Of a stretch of DNA of 64,000 bases, positions 1 through 11,646 are shown in pieces. Within the stretch, counting starts at the first letter, position 1. Every line of letters starts with the position of its first letter. The DNA lies in assembly GCA_000708835.1 (NCBI GenBank), contig DF237122.1:64151-128150 (forward strand), read 5' to 3'. Under the pieces are notes generated by a model. The model searched no databases. It saw only the letters and a program-made list of their open reading frames with translations, and was not told the origin of the DNA. Source of the stretch: Klebsormidium nitens. Taxonomy: Eukaryota; Streptophyta; Klebsormidiophyceae; Klebsormidiales; Klebsormidiaceae. A program made the translations under genes and the position numbers.

Positions 1-1030
1 GCCATGGCTGCATTTATGATATGCAGGGACATGCATATCTATTCGTATTTCGACCGAGTTACTATGCGCCTGGCGTATCTGAACCTACGTGTGCGGCTGG
101 CCAGTGCATCTAATCAAGAGCTCTAGACTCAATGCATGTGTGTTCGACTGAGTATACCTATATGGACTGCATGAACCAGGATTCCGATCGCACCCTTATG
201 CATAAGCTACCTCAACGTGATCAAGGCATGATCATTGTTTCATGCATGGTTGAGCGGATTAGCTATGCACTGAGATTGTCACGTTCCTTTCACATGGTGC
301 AAATGCATGATGCAGCCGAGCTGAGCGATCATGCATGAAAACACTGAGTTTTATGTGCATCCATACGACGGTTTGCATATGTATTTATGCAAGATCTTCT
401 GATCTGCGCGGATAAAACATGTCCGCGTCTGTGAATCTCGAAACATGAACTGACGGTTGTCGCAATTTCATCTTCGTAGAACAATCGATTACGAGATGCA
501 GGAGTTGCCGAACCTTAGGTTAGATTCCAAGCTTCGTGAAGATAAGCTCAAATAGACTATCAATGTTTTTCATAGGTAAAGTTTGCGCCCTAACTAAGTT
601 TGACTAAGCCTAAATGTAGAGCCTGAACGTAGATGCCTCTTAGGTCGAGGTTTGCGCTTCTTAAGGAGCCTTACAGGACTGATATTGGTTAACGTGCAGA
701 ACCGATACTCTTGGACAAGTTTGGTCCAGTCTGCTCCCTTGCGTCTTTCTCAGCGACATGTATTTGACATGAACGCAAAAGTGGTAAGATGCACTTGTTT
801 GTCAAAGGGACTAGGTAATCTACCAAAAGAACAATTGGGGTCTGGACGCCTGTGACCGTCCCCAGGAGCCTGCTCCGCTGATGCGGAGCATAACCTTCTA
901 CAAGCTGCATCGTCTGAGGAACTTTCAAAACCTGCAGCGGAGGTGACGCCTAGCGGACTCAACCCCTCGCAAGCGCAACCAGTCCCCGAATGGGCACCAA
1001 ACACCCAAGTATAACCGAACGCTGTACATT
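1..1030. other. Intergenic, ATGCAT-dense at its start
   Basis: No convincing gene. The first ~340 bases carry six perfect ATGCAT hexamers (near 32, 133, 198, 242, 303 and 331) plus many partial ATGCA/TGCAT copies. Random expectation is about one ATGCAT per 4 kb. The stretch lies 3' of the minus-strand gene that ends at 1031. Short open frames here show no family resemblance. Confidence 0.6.
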
Positions 1031-3777
1031 TTACATTGTCACCCCATCAGCTACTTCGTTCAACTCCAGTGGACCCGCGAAATCTGCATCCTCTCCCATC
1101 TCAAGCGCCTCTTGCGGTTGCGCTACGGCCCCCGATCTCTGTTTCTTGGCGGTCCCCGGATCCTTCTTCGCGGCAGCCCCGCTCGCCTTCCGTTTCCGAA
1201 CCATCCCCTCTTCTTTGTGCAGCTCGCACCGCTGCGCGCAGTCCCTCCCAAAGGCAAATTCGGGAGCTCGGTAGCAGTCGCCGAAGTTGCAGCGTTTGGT
1301 CACGATGTCCTCCATGCCCGGCTCCGCGTGGATCTGGGAAAATTACGTTCAACTCGGACATCAGTTCGGACGGCCGCAATGTTTTGCAAGCTCGCGAGAG
1401 GGATTATTGGTCGATGCAACTGTGCTATTAAAAGGCTGGGTTGGAGGGGGAGATATCGTACAATTGCCAAGGCAGGCATCGATGGATGAGGAAGGGGGTG
1501 AAGCGTTTGGCATAGGAAATTGGGCGCTCGTTATGCCTCAACTCAGCTGATTATGAACACAAACGAAGCTTGAGGTTTAGGGTCAGAATATCGTGTGGAG
1601 GAGAGGTCTTCAGGCACAGCGAGTCTGCCTCCTAAAAGCACGTGGGTTGTAGTCCTAGAAATCTATCTCAAGAACGACTTCCAGAGAACGAGAACTTTGT
1701 TGGTGAATTTCTCTCCAAATGAAACAAAGCTTGACAGAGCTTATCTGAACAGGCAGAATTAACCAATCTACGAGGGTGCCGATGAGAACAGGCAGTGAGG
1801 GGAGGTCAATTTATGGCTAGACCCCCTGCGATGCGTTGGATGCCCAGCTGTAATCCTGTTGTTCGAAATTGACCCGACCATCGTCGGGATAAGTCACAAG
1901 AAAGACATATATATTCCTCACACCCAAGTAGTTTATCGAGCAGCGAGTGAAGGGCAGGAAAAGGAAACAGAAAGCCGAAAGCGAGAGCGCAGAGACGATG
2001 GGTTGAAGCAAGGGCCAGAGGAAGGCTGGGCGGTGCGCTGAGGGAAATGGGGGATGAGGGGAGGAGTACTTAAGATGCTGAAAGGCCGAAACGGAAGGGG
2101 AAAGCCATGCGAACTACGCTCTGTCATCCCAGCAAGACAAGAACGAAGCTTCCGAACAACGCCGAGTACACTCTGGTAATCGGAAAAATGACAGACCAAA
2201 GCTTTCCATCCAAGAAGGAAGCTGACATACTTGAACAAGTATAATCAACGGGCTGACTCAGGACACAGCCAAAGTAGGTCGATCCCAACAGACTGGCAAC
2301 GCACCTTGCAGCGCGAAGGCCGCAGATCGCCAGCGCGCCCAAACGACGGCCGCCGGGAGCAAGTCTCCTCCTCGCACAGGCTGTGCATGACGTCCCTCAT
2401 GTCAGGCTCGGCATGCGCCTTGCACTTGACGGGCTTGAGCTTCTCCCAACCAAACACGGGCCGCTTGGCGCAACCATCAGTGGTGCAGCGTTTCGAGATG
2501 ACGTTCTCCATGCCAGGAGCGGCGTGGATCTTGCAGCAGGTCTGCCTGTCAAGCGTCAAAGAAAAGGGGCGGTTTGCAGTTTTCCCCTTAACGAAACGAG
2601 GGGTGTCTGCTAACCGTCTGTAGTTGATACATGGAAGCTAGGTCCTTGAGTCTGTCCATGTTATTACCAGCTTTAAGAATCTCTTATCCGTACGAAGTTC
2701 GCTAAGAAACCGCACTTATCCTTGTTCCTGTGAATGAGAATTGGCTTGACATTGTTCGCTGCCGAATGCGTCTAAAATCAGTGGCAGTGGCAAATATCGA
2801 AACCATACATTGCATCAAAGCTTCAGAACAACGCTGCTCGTATTCTGCCTGCACCGCTCTCCTTCATGAAATGCCAGAGAGCTCCAAACAAAGCTGCGGC
2901 AAAACGCCATGAAAGCCTTAAAAGACAGAACGAAACAAATCCCCTCACATGTGCCCTGGCCACCCAAAGCTTGAATGCTTTGTGCAAAGGAGGCCCTTCC
3001 CACACCGCTTCTTGGGGACGTACTCTTCCATTCCTACGGTGGCGTGCGCAGGGCACGTCTCTGGTTTCCAGATGGGCCAGCCATAGGTGGGTAACTCTGT
3101 GCAGCCATCTGCAACGAGCGGAGAAATTAGAAGACCCTGAATGTAATACACTTGTGCGACAAGAAGAGTTTGACCATGATTCGGTGGCGTAAAGTGTCAC
3201 GAGAAAAGAACCCAATTGAGCGACCGCAGTGATCTACAAGACTTTGAATGATATTCTTAATCAGAAACATCAAGTCAAAATGGTGAGAACCAGTGACTAA
3301 TCTCTGCTTTACCAACACCCACATGGAAAATTCATAAGAGCATCAGCCTCCTTTTGCGACATTCAGCCTCAGTTGAAGAGAAGTAAGAGGAATTACCGAG
3401 GGAGCACAACTCCGACCTGTTGGCAGTGTTGCAAACATGGCAATGCAGCACAACATAAGAGTCTGACATCAAAAAGAGCGACGGAGGGGGTTGACAACAG
3501 AAGAAGATGACGAGACATGTTTCGAACCTGCAGCACAGGCAAGCCTCCTCTTCTTGACCCCCCTCTTTTCCGACATGCTGACATAGTGCGTCTCTTCATA
3601 GCTCGGCCCTGGGCTTTTCTCTGAGAAGCTGCGCACCCCTTGCAGAACATTAAGTGCATCCTGCAGCTGCTGAACCACTTCTGCCTCCGTCTTGCTGCGC
3701 AGCAGCTTGGCAGCCTGCCGACGCAGCTTCAGCAGCATGGCCTCCACCTCAGCAAACGCTACCAAAGAGGCCTCCAT
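1031..3777 (-). CDS. EsV-1-7-type Cys/His repeat protein (5 repeats)
   Basis: Four exons on the minus strand: 3777-3528, 3108-2949, 2545-2305 and 1333-1031, all with GT-AG borders, giving 317 aa in frame. Five repeats follow C-x4-C-x15/16-C-x2-H; the second has x5. Each is followed by a short linker of the form GM..V..K.C. Four repeats contain an F/Y-G core after the second Cys. Two repeats are split by introns, and splicing restores the Cys/His spacing exactly, which supports the model. The N-terminus (about 70 aa) looks helical. The C-terminus has Lys/Arg clusters (RKRK, KKDP, KKQR) resembling a bipartite nuclear signal. The spacing matches the EsV-1-7 domain, named from Ectocarpus virus EsV-1 and found in the brown-algal regulator IMMEDIATE UPRIGHT. 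The biochemical role is unknown; zinc or nucleic-acid binding is inference. ATG at 3777 is the first in-frame ATG; an upstream exon cannot be excluded. Confidence 0.85.
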
Positions 3778-5058
3778 GATGATGCGCCTCCGCGCCTTTC
3801 TCACCACTGGCACAAGTCTAGGAATCGCCCGCAGCAGCGCAGCTCTGGAAACAGCTCCGTATCACTATCTAGCAGATTGACCCGAGTTGACCCCAGCACC
3901 GGTGGTTCGGACCGGGTGAGTACAGTGCCGGGGGAAAGCGCCAACAGGAACCGTTGTGCTCCGCCCGTGAGCGAAATCAGAGACGAGTGGGCCGTTTCTT
4001 GGAGGAGTGCTGAGAACCGGCTTCTAAGTGGTCGGTAGCTTAGGTCCCGGGTACCAAATTTTCACTGACGATTTTGGGTCTTATACCCTATGGCGCAACT
4101 AGGCGCTTATTGTCCATAAGGTATGAAGCTGCCAGTAGCTGATGGGGGCCACTAGCTAGCTAGCTAGCGCTCGCTAGCTCGCAAGTTGCTGTTGCTTGGC
4201 CAATCAGCGTCGTGAGTGGCAGCTGCGTACTGGCTGTGGCTTGGCGCAGCTTGCATGCAAACTCCAACTTGCTCAGATTCTCTGCTCGTTCTCAAGCGCT
4301 CAGAGCCCCAGTGCATCTGGAGAGATCTGAACACAGAAAGAGAGCCAGTGCATGAAGCCTTCAGAAGCAGCATTCTTGTTCAGAAATGGCATCAGAAAAC
4401 TTTTTGCACACCATCACGGACAAGTTTCCTTAAAAGCAGCAGCTGCAGAGGAGTTTCTGAGTTACCTTGAGCATCAGGAAAAGGAGTAAAACATATCCAT
4501 GCTCATGTCCAACGCCAGCGCCAGCTTCATGCAGGCTTGATTGAAGCAATCAAGGGAGGGCGCCAGCTCGATTTTGGCCTCAGCTTGGTCCTTGTTGGTA
4601 TTGAAATTGAGGATCAAAAGAAGACTCCGTCGCAAGTAATTGTGCGCTGATCAACCACCTGGTCAGCTCTTTGCCATTGCAAAGAAGAGTTGAAGATGGG
4701 GGCATTTGGGACCACAATTGTGAGATTCTTGCTACGATCTCTTATCTGGTGCTATTCTTGATTTTCCAGAAAGGGAGGAAGAATCTGAGAAGCCCGCCTG
4801 ATCTCTATTCCAAAGATAGCATCTGGGACATCAAGATAGTCATTTGTCTCCAAACAAAAGAGAGCATGCGGTCTGCTTATCAATCTCTTGGCTTGTCAAG
4901 CAAACACCTTGAATTGAAGCACACCTCTATATTGAGATTCTATACGATCGCATGCGACGGAAGCATCTCAAATTACTCTTTGAAGGACTTTGTGTGCTCG
5001 TTCGGTCCTGGTTTTGCTTTTGAGACCCTTTGATTGACTTTGCCACCCACTATCGCAG
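3778..5058. other. Divergent intergenic interval with coding-like relic
   Basis: Interval between the minus-strand EsV-1-7 gene and the plus-strand phosphorylase. It should hold both promoters and the missing first exon of the phosphorylase. A (ctag)n-like run lies near 4152-4180. From 4386 to about 4650 there is coding-like sequence starting MASENFLHTITDK, but it continues only by switching among three frames, and I could not place it in any gene. No recognisable core promoter was identified. Confidence 0.4.
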
Positions 5059-8000
5059 GATGGTCGAAGCATCGCTCTCAGTGGGGAGCCTCTTTTCCCA
5101 GGCTTCGACCGCAAAGAGTTCAGCAAAGCCGATAAAGATGCGGCCCGTTCACAAAATTACTTCAAGGACAGGACGCCGAGCATCACTCTACGCAATCAGA
5201 TACAGCTGTCCACCTATGGTGATGCGATCGGCGGGGACCTTGAGCATCTGAAGAAGTTCGTTGATGAGCACCTTGGAGGTGAGGACAGATTTTCTTCTGT
5301 ATGACTGGTTTCTTTGCGCATGAGGTGGTGGTAGCTTTTCAAAATTTGTCATGAAAGGTCAGCTTCTAAATAGCCTGGGTAGAAAAGGAAATGCTTTTCA
5401 GACTTCTTTCTATTCATCGATGTTGACATTCCCAGCTCATGATGCGAGCTTTGATCTTTCATGGTGTGCTCTGATCTTTCATGGTGCGGACAGGGAAGCC
5501 TCAAATCGATGCACTTTCTTATCTCCTTTGGGTTTACTATTTTGTTGCTCCTTTAGGAAAGTAATTGAGAGCAGTCTCCACTTGCAAACACTTCCATTTT
5601 GTTGCCAAGGCAATATTCACAAATATCTTAAGTGCCTTGATACTGGTACGGCTGTCTCTCTCTCGGTCATCTTGAGGGCGCCTTCGCTCTGTCATCTTGA
5701 CGGCGGCTTTCTAAACTAGTCTGATGCTGCCTGCAGGCGCCTTGGGTAGTGTCCACCTGCTGCCGATATACCCCTCCTCAGGCGACAGGGGTTTTGCGCC
5801 GTTGACGTATCATCAGATCGATCCCGAGCAGGGCAGCTGGGATGATGTTCGGGAGTTGGGCAAGGAGTATGACTTGGTTCTTGACTTCATGCTCAACCAC
5901 GTTTCGGCCCAGTCAAAGATGTTCAAGGACTATCTGGCCAAGGGGGAGAAGTCGGAGTATGCTTCCATGTTCATGGATTGGGACAAGTTTTGGGGGGAAG
6001 GTGAGCTGCGGCCGGCTTTGTTCAAACGGTTCGGCTTGTGAACAGAGTACTGATGCCTGTCCAAGTTTCCCTGATGCATTGGTTGAGGCTGGGAAACGCT
6101 TTTCAGTCGTTGTCTGGTCGTTCTGATGCACTCAAGGCGCGAGGAAAGCCCGTTCATAACTCTATCGTCATTCAAGAGAGATTGCAAGCACAGATTGCGC
6201 CTGCTCATCCTTTTCTCTGCTGACATCGAAAGCACACTTGCGCTTGGTCAACAACGCTGAGTTCCGAAAGTAAACCCATAGTAAAGGCTGGCAATGTCTT
6301 CAAGGTCGTAAGTCTTCCACATGCGTTCATAGACGTGTTCCAGGCATAGAAAATATCCAACAAAACCCGATTGGAAGATCGGGAGATGAGGGGAAAAGTA
6401 GAGCCACTGTAAGCAAAGACTTGAAAGGGACAAATGTCAATCGAAGCAGGACAATTGACTTGAAGGCGACTGAAGAGAGAACAATCTTGCATTTTTGTGT
6501 CTCAGGTGGTCCTGGAGAGAAGGATCTCGCGAGCATCATAACACACCAGGGCGACCTTCCGATGATCGAAGTGACGCTCGAGGACGGAAGCAAGAGACGG
6601 CTTTGGAACACGTTCGGACCCGAGCAGATTGACATCGACCCCAAGTCCCCAGCAGGTAAGCAGAGTGTCGTGTCAGAGTGAGGTTATGTTGCTTAGGACG
6701 TGAACTTAAACACAAGTATCAGCATCTGAAACTTTCCGTTCTGTGAGTCCTTGACCAACTGCTCGATCGGCTCGTTTGCTTGCTCTTGGTTTTGTCCTCG
6801 AATGATATTCTGTTAGTGCTTCGTCCACGTCTCAATCTTCCTTACGCAATTAGGCGTGGCTTGGAGAAGCCTGAGCGTGTGTCTCGACCGCTTGGCTGAT
6901 TGCCCCTCACTTCAATACGTAGCCTGCATCCCACTTACTACGCTTTCTCCGCGCAGGCTGGAACTTCGTTACGAAGTCGATCAAAAACCTTTGCAGCCAC
7001 GGGGTGAAGGTCATTCGGCTGGACGCCTTTGGGTGCTTCACGAAGAAAGCGGGTTCGGAGTGCTACTTTGAGGTGGGTGTACTTGATTGCAACAAACGCT
7101 TCAAGTGGACCACAGCCCGAAAAAAGCGGACTCGTTTTGTGATCAAAATGAGTAGCTTATGTTTGGCCAGTGCAGATGCGTTTGGAAGCCGAAGAAACAT
7201 TAAAGTGATGGTTGACTGCTTGTGTTCACAGTTTGTCTGTATATTGTAGCGGAAAGTGTACTTGCGGTCGGTTGCCTATCTTGTTCCCCAAAGAGCTGCC
7301 CCAAGTTGTGGACACACGTCCCGAAAGCCGACTCGTGTTGCCCTGGTCGACACTAGCTGACACGTGTTCCCTTTGCAGGAGCCAGAGGTGTTCGACATGC
7401 TGGATAGAGTGGGGAAGCTGATGGAAGAGTCTGGGACGAGGTGAGGGCATTTTACATCGTTCCTGTTCTCAAACGCGTCTCGTGATGTTGGAGATGCAAA
7501 GGTTTTGGTATCATGCTACTCGACATGGTCCGCTGCAGTATTCGAAGACTGGGGTGCTTTTGAGTTGATTTAAATAGTCGGTAATCTGGACGGTGTTGCG
7601 CCGCTGCCGTAATCTCCCTTTGCACAGCTTGCTTCTGCTTTCTGTGCTTTGTATCGAAGCTGTTTTCTCCTTGTTGAAGCAATTCTGAGCCTGTCGGTTG
7701 GATGTGCGAAGCTTGAAAAACTTTACTGGGCCGTACATTTGTTCTTGATATCTCGACCCTCGGAGTCAGCCCTTGGAGTCATAGTTTGTTGCCCCACTCT
7801 GTGGTTCCCTGTCTTCTGCTCTTCCGTTCGTGAAATAGATGATGAGCACCTCAACCCAGATTTGTCATATCCCCCACACGTCCTCTCGAACTCCCCATAT
7901 TCCGCCCAGGTTGTCGGGCGAAGTTACCTTTGTTTCGTAAACCACTTACATCAACAATCTCTTCCTCATTGGAATTGCGGACATACTCTTACCACGATCC

Positions 8001-10063
8001 TCAACCTCCGGCCAGGTTGCTGTGCGAGGTCCATCAGGACTACCGGTCCAACCTGTTAACAAGTCACGTAATCAACAATTTCTCCCTGATTGGAATGTCG
8101 AACGTACTTTAACACGAGCCTCAACCTCCGGCCAGGTTGCTGTGTGAGGTTCATCAGGACTACCGGTCCAACCTGAAGATCGCGGAGCGCGGCTACTGGG
8201 TGTACGACTTCTCGCTGCCGCTGCTGGTACATCACGCGTTCCACTTCCAAACCGCGCTCAACCTGCGCAAGTGGCTGCACATCTGCCCGCGCCGCCAGGT
8301 CACCACGCTCGACACACACGACGGCATGGGCATCGATGACGTCACAGGCCTGGCTGACGTGAGCGGCTGATCTAGCTTCTATTCCCTATTCGATTTTGTC
8401 ATTGGGCGAGCCCTCAATGGCTTCACGTCTTGTCCAACTCGCTGCGCGGTTCCTGTATTAGTCGCTTACGAATGTGTTGACTAGCTCTCTCGTTCACAAA
8501 CGCTGGCCGCCCATCTGCTCACAATACGACATGATCTAGCTCCGGCAGGTCTACACAGTGTTAGCTATCATACAAGCGTCAAGGCGTTTCGTCTGAGCAA
8601 CCTGTTCTTTAAAACCGATTTTATGTCGCAATCGTCCGACTTGGCGCCCGCTTTCGCATGTGCTACTTGCGCATCGAGTACTTTTCTAACTACACGTCCG
8701 TTAGAAAGTTGTGACAGACACACTCGTTTCGGCTCCCTCTCTCCTCGGCCAATTTTCGTGCTTCTCGTCTCTTCCATCACGCCTTCCTTAACCCGTTGAC
8801 TACTCGTACAATCTGATTGGCCGTTAAGTTACTTCCATTCCCTCCTGATCGGTTGTTGAGTTTCTCATATCCTCTCCCCTGCCAGATCTGCGACCTGCAA
8901 GAGCTGGAGAGCCTGGCCAAGGGCGCCACCACTCAGGACCTGGCGGCCATCACGAAGAAATACTTCTACGACCCCAAGAAGGCCTCGTACGTGGACGCCG
9001 TTCACCAGATCAACAGCACCTACTACTCGGCGTGCGAGGAGGATGACCTGACGTACCTGCTCGCGCGCGCCATCCAGTTCTTCTGCCCGGGCGTTCCGCT
9101 GGTGTACTACAATGGAATGCTGGCCGGAGTGAACGACGCGGATGCGGTGCGGCGGACCGGCGTGCCCCGGAACATCAACCGGCCGAACTACAGCTACGAG
9201 GACGCGGCGAAGCAGGTGGGTGGTTGGCCGGTTGGAATTTCAGAGTTTATACGGTCATTGTTCGGCAAGTCGTGAAGCCGTCTGATTGCTTGTCCGCTTT
9301 GACGGCTTGCCGGTTTGTAATCAAGTTTTGCAACAGTATAAGCTTGAGGACGGTGGGCTGCTTGAAAGACACGCAGACGATCCTACTGTAGATGCAAATT
9401 GATGGTCAGAAACTAGTCCCAATTCATTTCCGATTCCCCGAAAACATGGGGTTTTTAAACACGATCCAAACTCGTGTTCGGACAGCGGAACTCGCAAGTG
9501 AATGCAATTTGATATGCTAAACTGTTGCTCTGTGGCGGTCCCCTGCGAGACAAGAGCGGAACGCTTTCGTCAATTCTTCGTTGCAGAAAGGGTACAGAGG
9601 TCCAAGTAAGCACCCTCCAGCCGGTAAAAGTAAATGCCGAAGCGCACTCACTCAACATCTCTTCTGCTCTCGAGTTGCGAGCACATTTTGGAGTTGGAGC
9701 CTTGAAGCTTGACGCAATTGCTGACGCCTTTGTTTCCTGTGGTCTTGCCAGATGCAACGGCCGGTGGTGCAGGCGTTGCGCGACTTGTGCCGCTTCCGGA
9801 ACCAGCACCCCGCGTTCCAAGGACAGATCACCATCTTCGACGATGAGCCCGAACATGTTCTCAAAGTCCGGTGGGCGAACGGGAAGGACTACGCGACATT
9901 GACTGCAAACATCAAAACGCGGTCCTTCGATCTGCGGTACACTACCGGAGGCCACGAAAGTTCCCCGATCCGGTGCGTGAGGTTCCAGCGAGAAGGAGGC
10001 CAGGAGGGGTTCCCGGAGGGTGACTTTAACGAAGAAGATGTTGTCTTCGTGTGCGCGAAGTAG
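5059..10063 (+). CDS. Sucrose phosphorylase-like GH13 (GH13_18), 5' exon missing
   Basis: Eight exons identified: 5059-5278, 5737-6000, 6506-6655, 6957-7072, 7379-7440, 8136-8358, 8886-9215 and 9752-10063 (stop included). Phases join perfectly to 558 residues. There is no in-frame ATG in the first exon, so at least one upstream exon is missing here. Family signatures run in order: [34 protein letters not shown], the catalytic nucleophile Asp in RLDAFG (codon 7022), the acid/base Glu in LCEVHQDY (8146), the third Asp in THDGMG (8320), then QINSTYYSA, LVYYNGMLAG and NINR. GH13_18 enzymes cleave sucrose or related glucosides with phosphate, giving glucose 1-phosphate. Exact substrate (sucrose, glucosylglycerate or glucosylglycerol) cannot be read from this. 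About 35 residues precede the canonical N-terminus, unlike short bacterial sucrose phosphorylases. The family is essentially bacterial, so ancient gene transfer followed by intron gain is likely. No signal peptide is visible. Confidence 0.93.
5448..5711. repeat. Two short tandem duplications in phosphorylase intron
   Basis: Within the intron that ends at 5736, a 20-bp unit (gctttgatctttcatggtgt) occurs twice at 5448-5467 and 5468-5487 with two mismatches. A 25-bp unit beginning ctcggtcatcttga occurs twice at 5662-5686 and 5687-5711. The second pair ends about 25 bp before the acceptor. Confidence 0.8.
7936..8175 (+). repeat. 120-bp tandem duplication of acceptor plus exon start
   Basis: Two direct copies with a 120-bp period. 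Each holds intron sequence, the acceptor ccggccag and the first 40 bases of the exon that carries the catalytic Glu. Exonic parts are 8016-8055 (decoy) and 8136-8175 (functional, continuing to 8358). The coding parts differ at only two bases while the intronic parts differ more. Splicing to the decoy acceptor would stay in frame across the copied codons, then hit a stop at 8110-8112. A weaker third resemblance (ccgcccaggttgtc near 7902) may be an older copy. Confidence 0.9.
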
Positions 10064-10927
10064 GGAGCTCGACTGACGAGTGTTTCGCATTTAATCATTT
10101 GATGATTGACCTCTGTTGAGGGTTGCGATTCCGCATTCAAAATTGCTCGCTACTGATAAGGTAGAGACTGCACGGTGAGAGGTTGTTGCAACGTGACGCA
10201 GCTGCACGCTTCGGTACGGTTGGAAACGGCCCGCTATAACGGATGGTAGCAATTATTGCTCGCATACATCCTTGTTATAGACATTGTCATTTAGGACATA
10301 ACCCTTTGAGCTTTTCAGGGTCAGGCTGTCATTTGCAGCAAGTAGTTGTTGACCTCTAGGCGCACATAATCATTCAATGCATCGCACATGCCAGGATGTG
10401 GACGTTCAAACACGGTCAAATTGACTTATCAAACACACAATAATATGTGCTCCATCTGCCGAAGGGTGTCGGTGACTACATCACTTGATTGATGATCTTT
10501 ACTAATTTGCATGGAGCAGTTGAGCCGTGCAACTTCGCGAGTATGTATGTTATCACCTTTAACAATCGGATTCAAGTTTGACGGAGTCGAAAGGATGCAC
10601 GTACCATGACATGATGGCAGCCCGTGCTTTCAAAGGTGAGATAACTGCTCCATGCATGGTTTCCTCGAGCCGCAATCGGCGAAGGGCTAACGAACCGCGG
10701 CGCAACAATGGACGTTGTACGTGCCTCAGTAAGATTGTCTGGTATCTTTGTACCACATGCTTATATCACCATTCTGCCTCGTGTTGTACGTTTCATCATC
10801 AAAGAAATCCCTGATCTGGTTTGGAATCTATTCTTAAATCGTCAGAAGATATTCGTACGGAAGTTTCCTCTCATCAGCTGCCATCGGTGTGCTGGGTCAA
10901 GTGACTCAACAGTGAGCAAAGCTCTAG
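10064..10927. other. Intergenic, 3' of phosphorylase
   Basis: No supported gene. ATGCAT occurs near 10378 and 10651. The stretch probably contains the phosphorylase 3'UTR and upstream sequence of the MYND-like locus. Confidence 0.4.
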
Positions 10928-11646
10928 ATGCTGTCACTCGCGGAAAAGATTTCGCTGTGGAGCTACATCGAAGCGCGGTTGCAAGGCCTGCCGGCGCACC
11001 TACCCGGCCTGCCTTCCGCTGCGGAATGGAAGGTCAAAGGGGAGGAGAATACCGGAAGCCTTGGCGTTCCGGTCGTGTGCTCATGGAAGCTGTGCACGGC
11101 AGGTCCCGAGCCCGTGGTTCAAGGCAAGAGGTTTGGCAAGTGTTCCCTTTGCCAAGTCGCTGGCTACTGCAGGTAACAATCAACGGCCACAGATTGAATA
11201 TGAGTATCTTCCTTTTAACATTGGACAGGGGCGTGCCTTACTGAGTCAGGAGAGTGGCTCCCTCATGATTTTTGACGCCTCTTTCTGATGCGCCTCGCTT
11301 TCTGATTGGTCAGATGCAAGAGGCGTGCATTGCAAATCTTTTTTTGACGACCATCTGGACATTCTCAATTGTTGCCAGCCAAAGCACGGACTCTGTGAGA
11401 ATGCCATTGTCTAACTTCGATGCCAAGGTGGCGCTTCGAACTGTGAATCGATCGACTGGAGCCCTTGTCTTTCAGTCTTTCGTACTCTGATCTGTTCTCG
11501 GCTTTGCTTGCGAATAATCTGACTCGCTTGACACAATCGAATCCATTTTGCAGCAACACCAGAAGCTGCATTGGCCAACCCACAAGGTCCCTCGTCAAAC
11601 ACGCGCGGCCGATTGCCAGGTTCGACCCTTAAAACTACGAGCATGA
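10928..11646 (+). pseudogene. MYND zinc-finger gene or relic (frame break at splice)
   Basis: The first exon, 10928-11173, encodes about 82 residues. It ends in the first half of a MYND finger: a Cys pair (VCSWKLC), then KCSLCQVAGYC, followed by a donor AG|GTAACA. The second half of a MYND finger is recognisable at 11554-11646 (QHQKLHWPTHKVP, with His where Cys is usual), just after the acceptor ttttgcag. Joining these canonical sites puts the second half one frame off and gives an unrelated tail. Either a tiny exon is missed, the sequence has an indel, or the locus is decaying. MYND fingers bind proline-rich partners in other proteins. ATG at 10928 is the first in frame, but an upstream exon is possible because ctctag precedes it. 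Confidence 0.5.
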
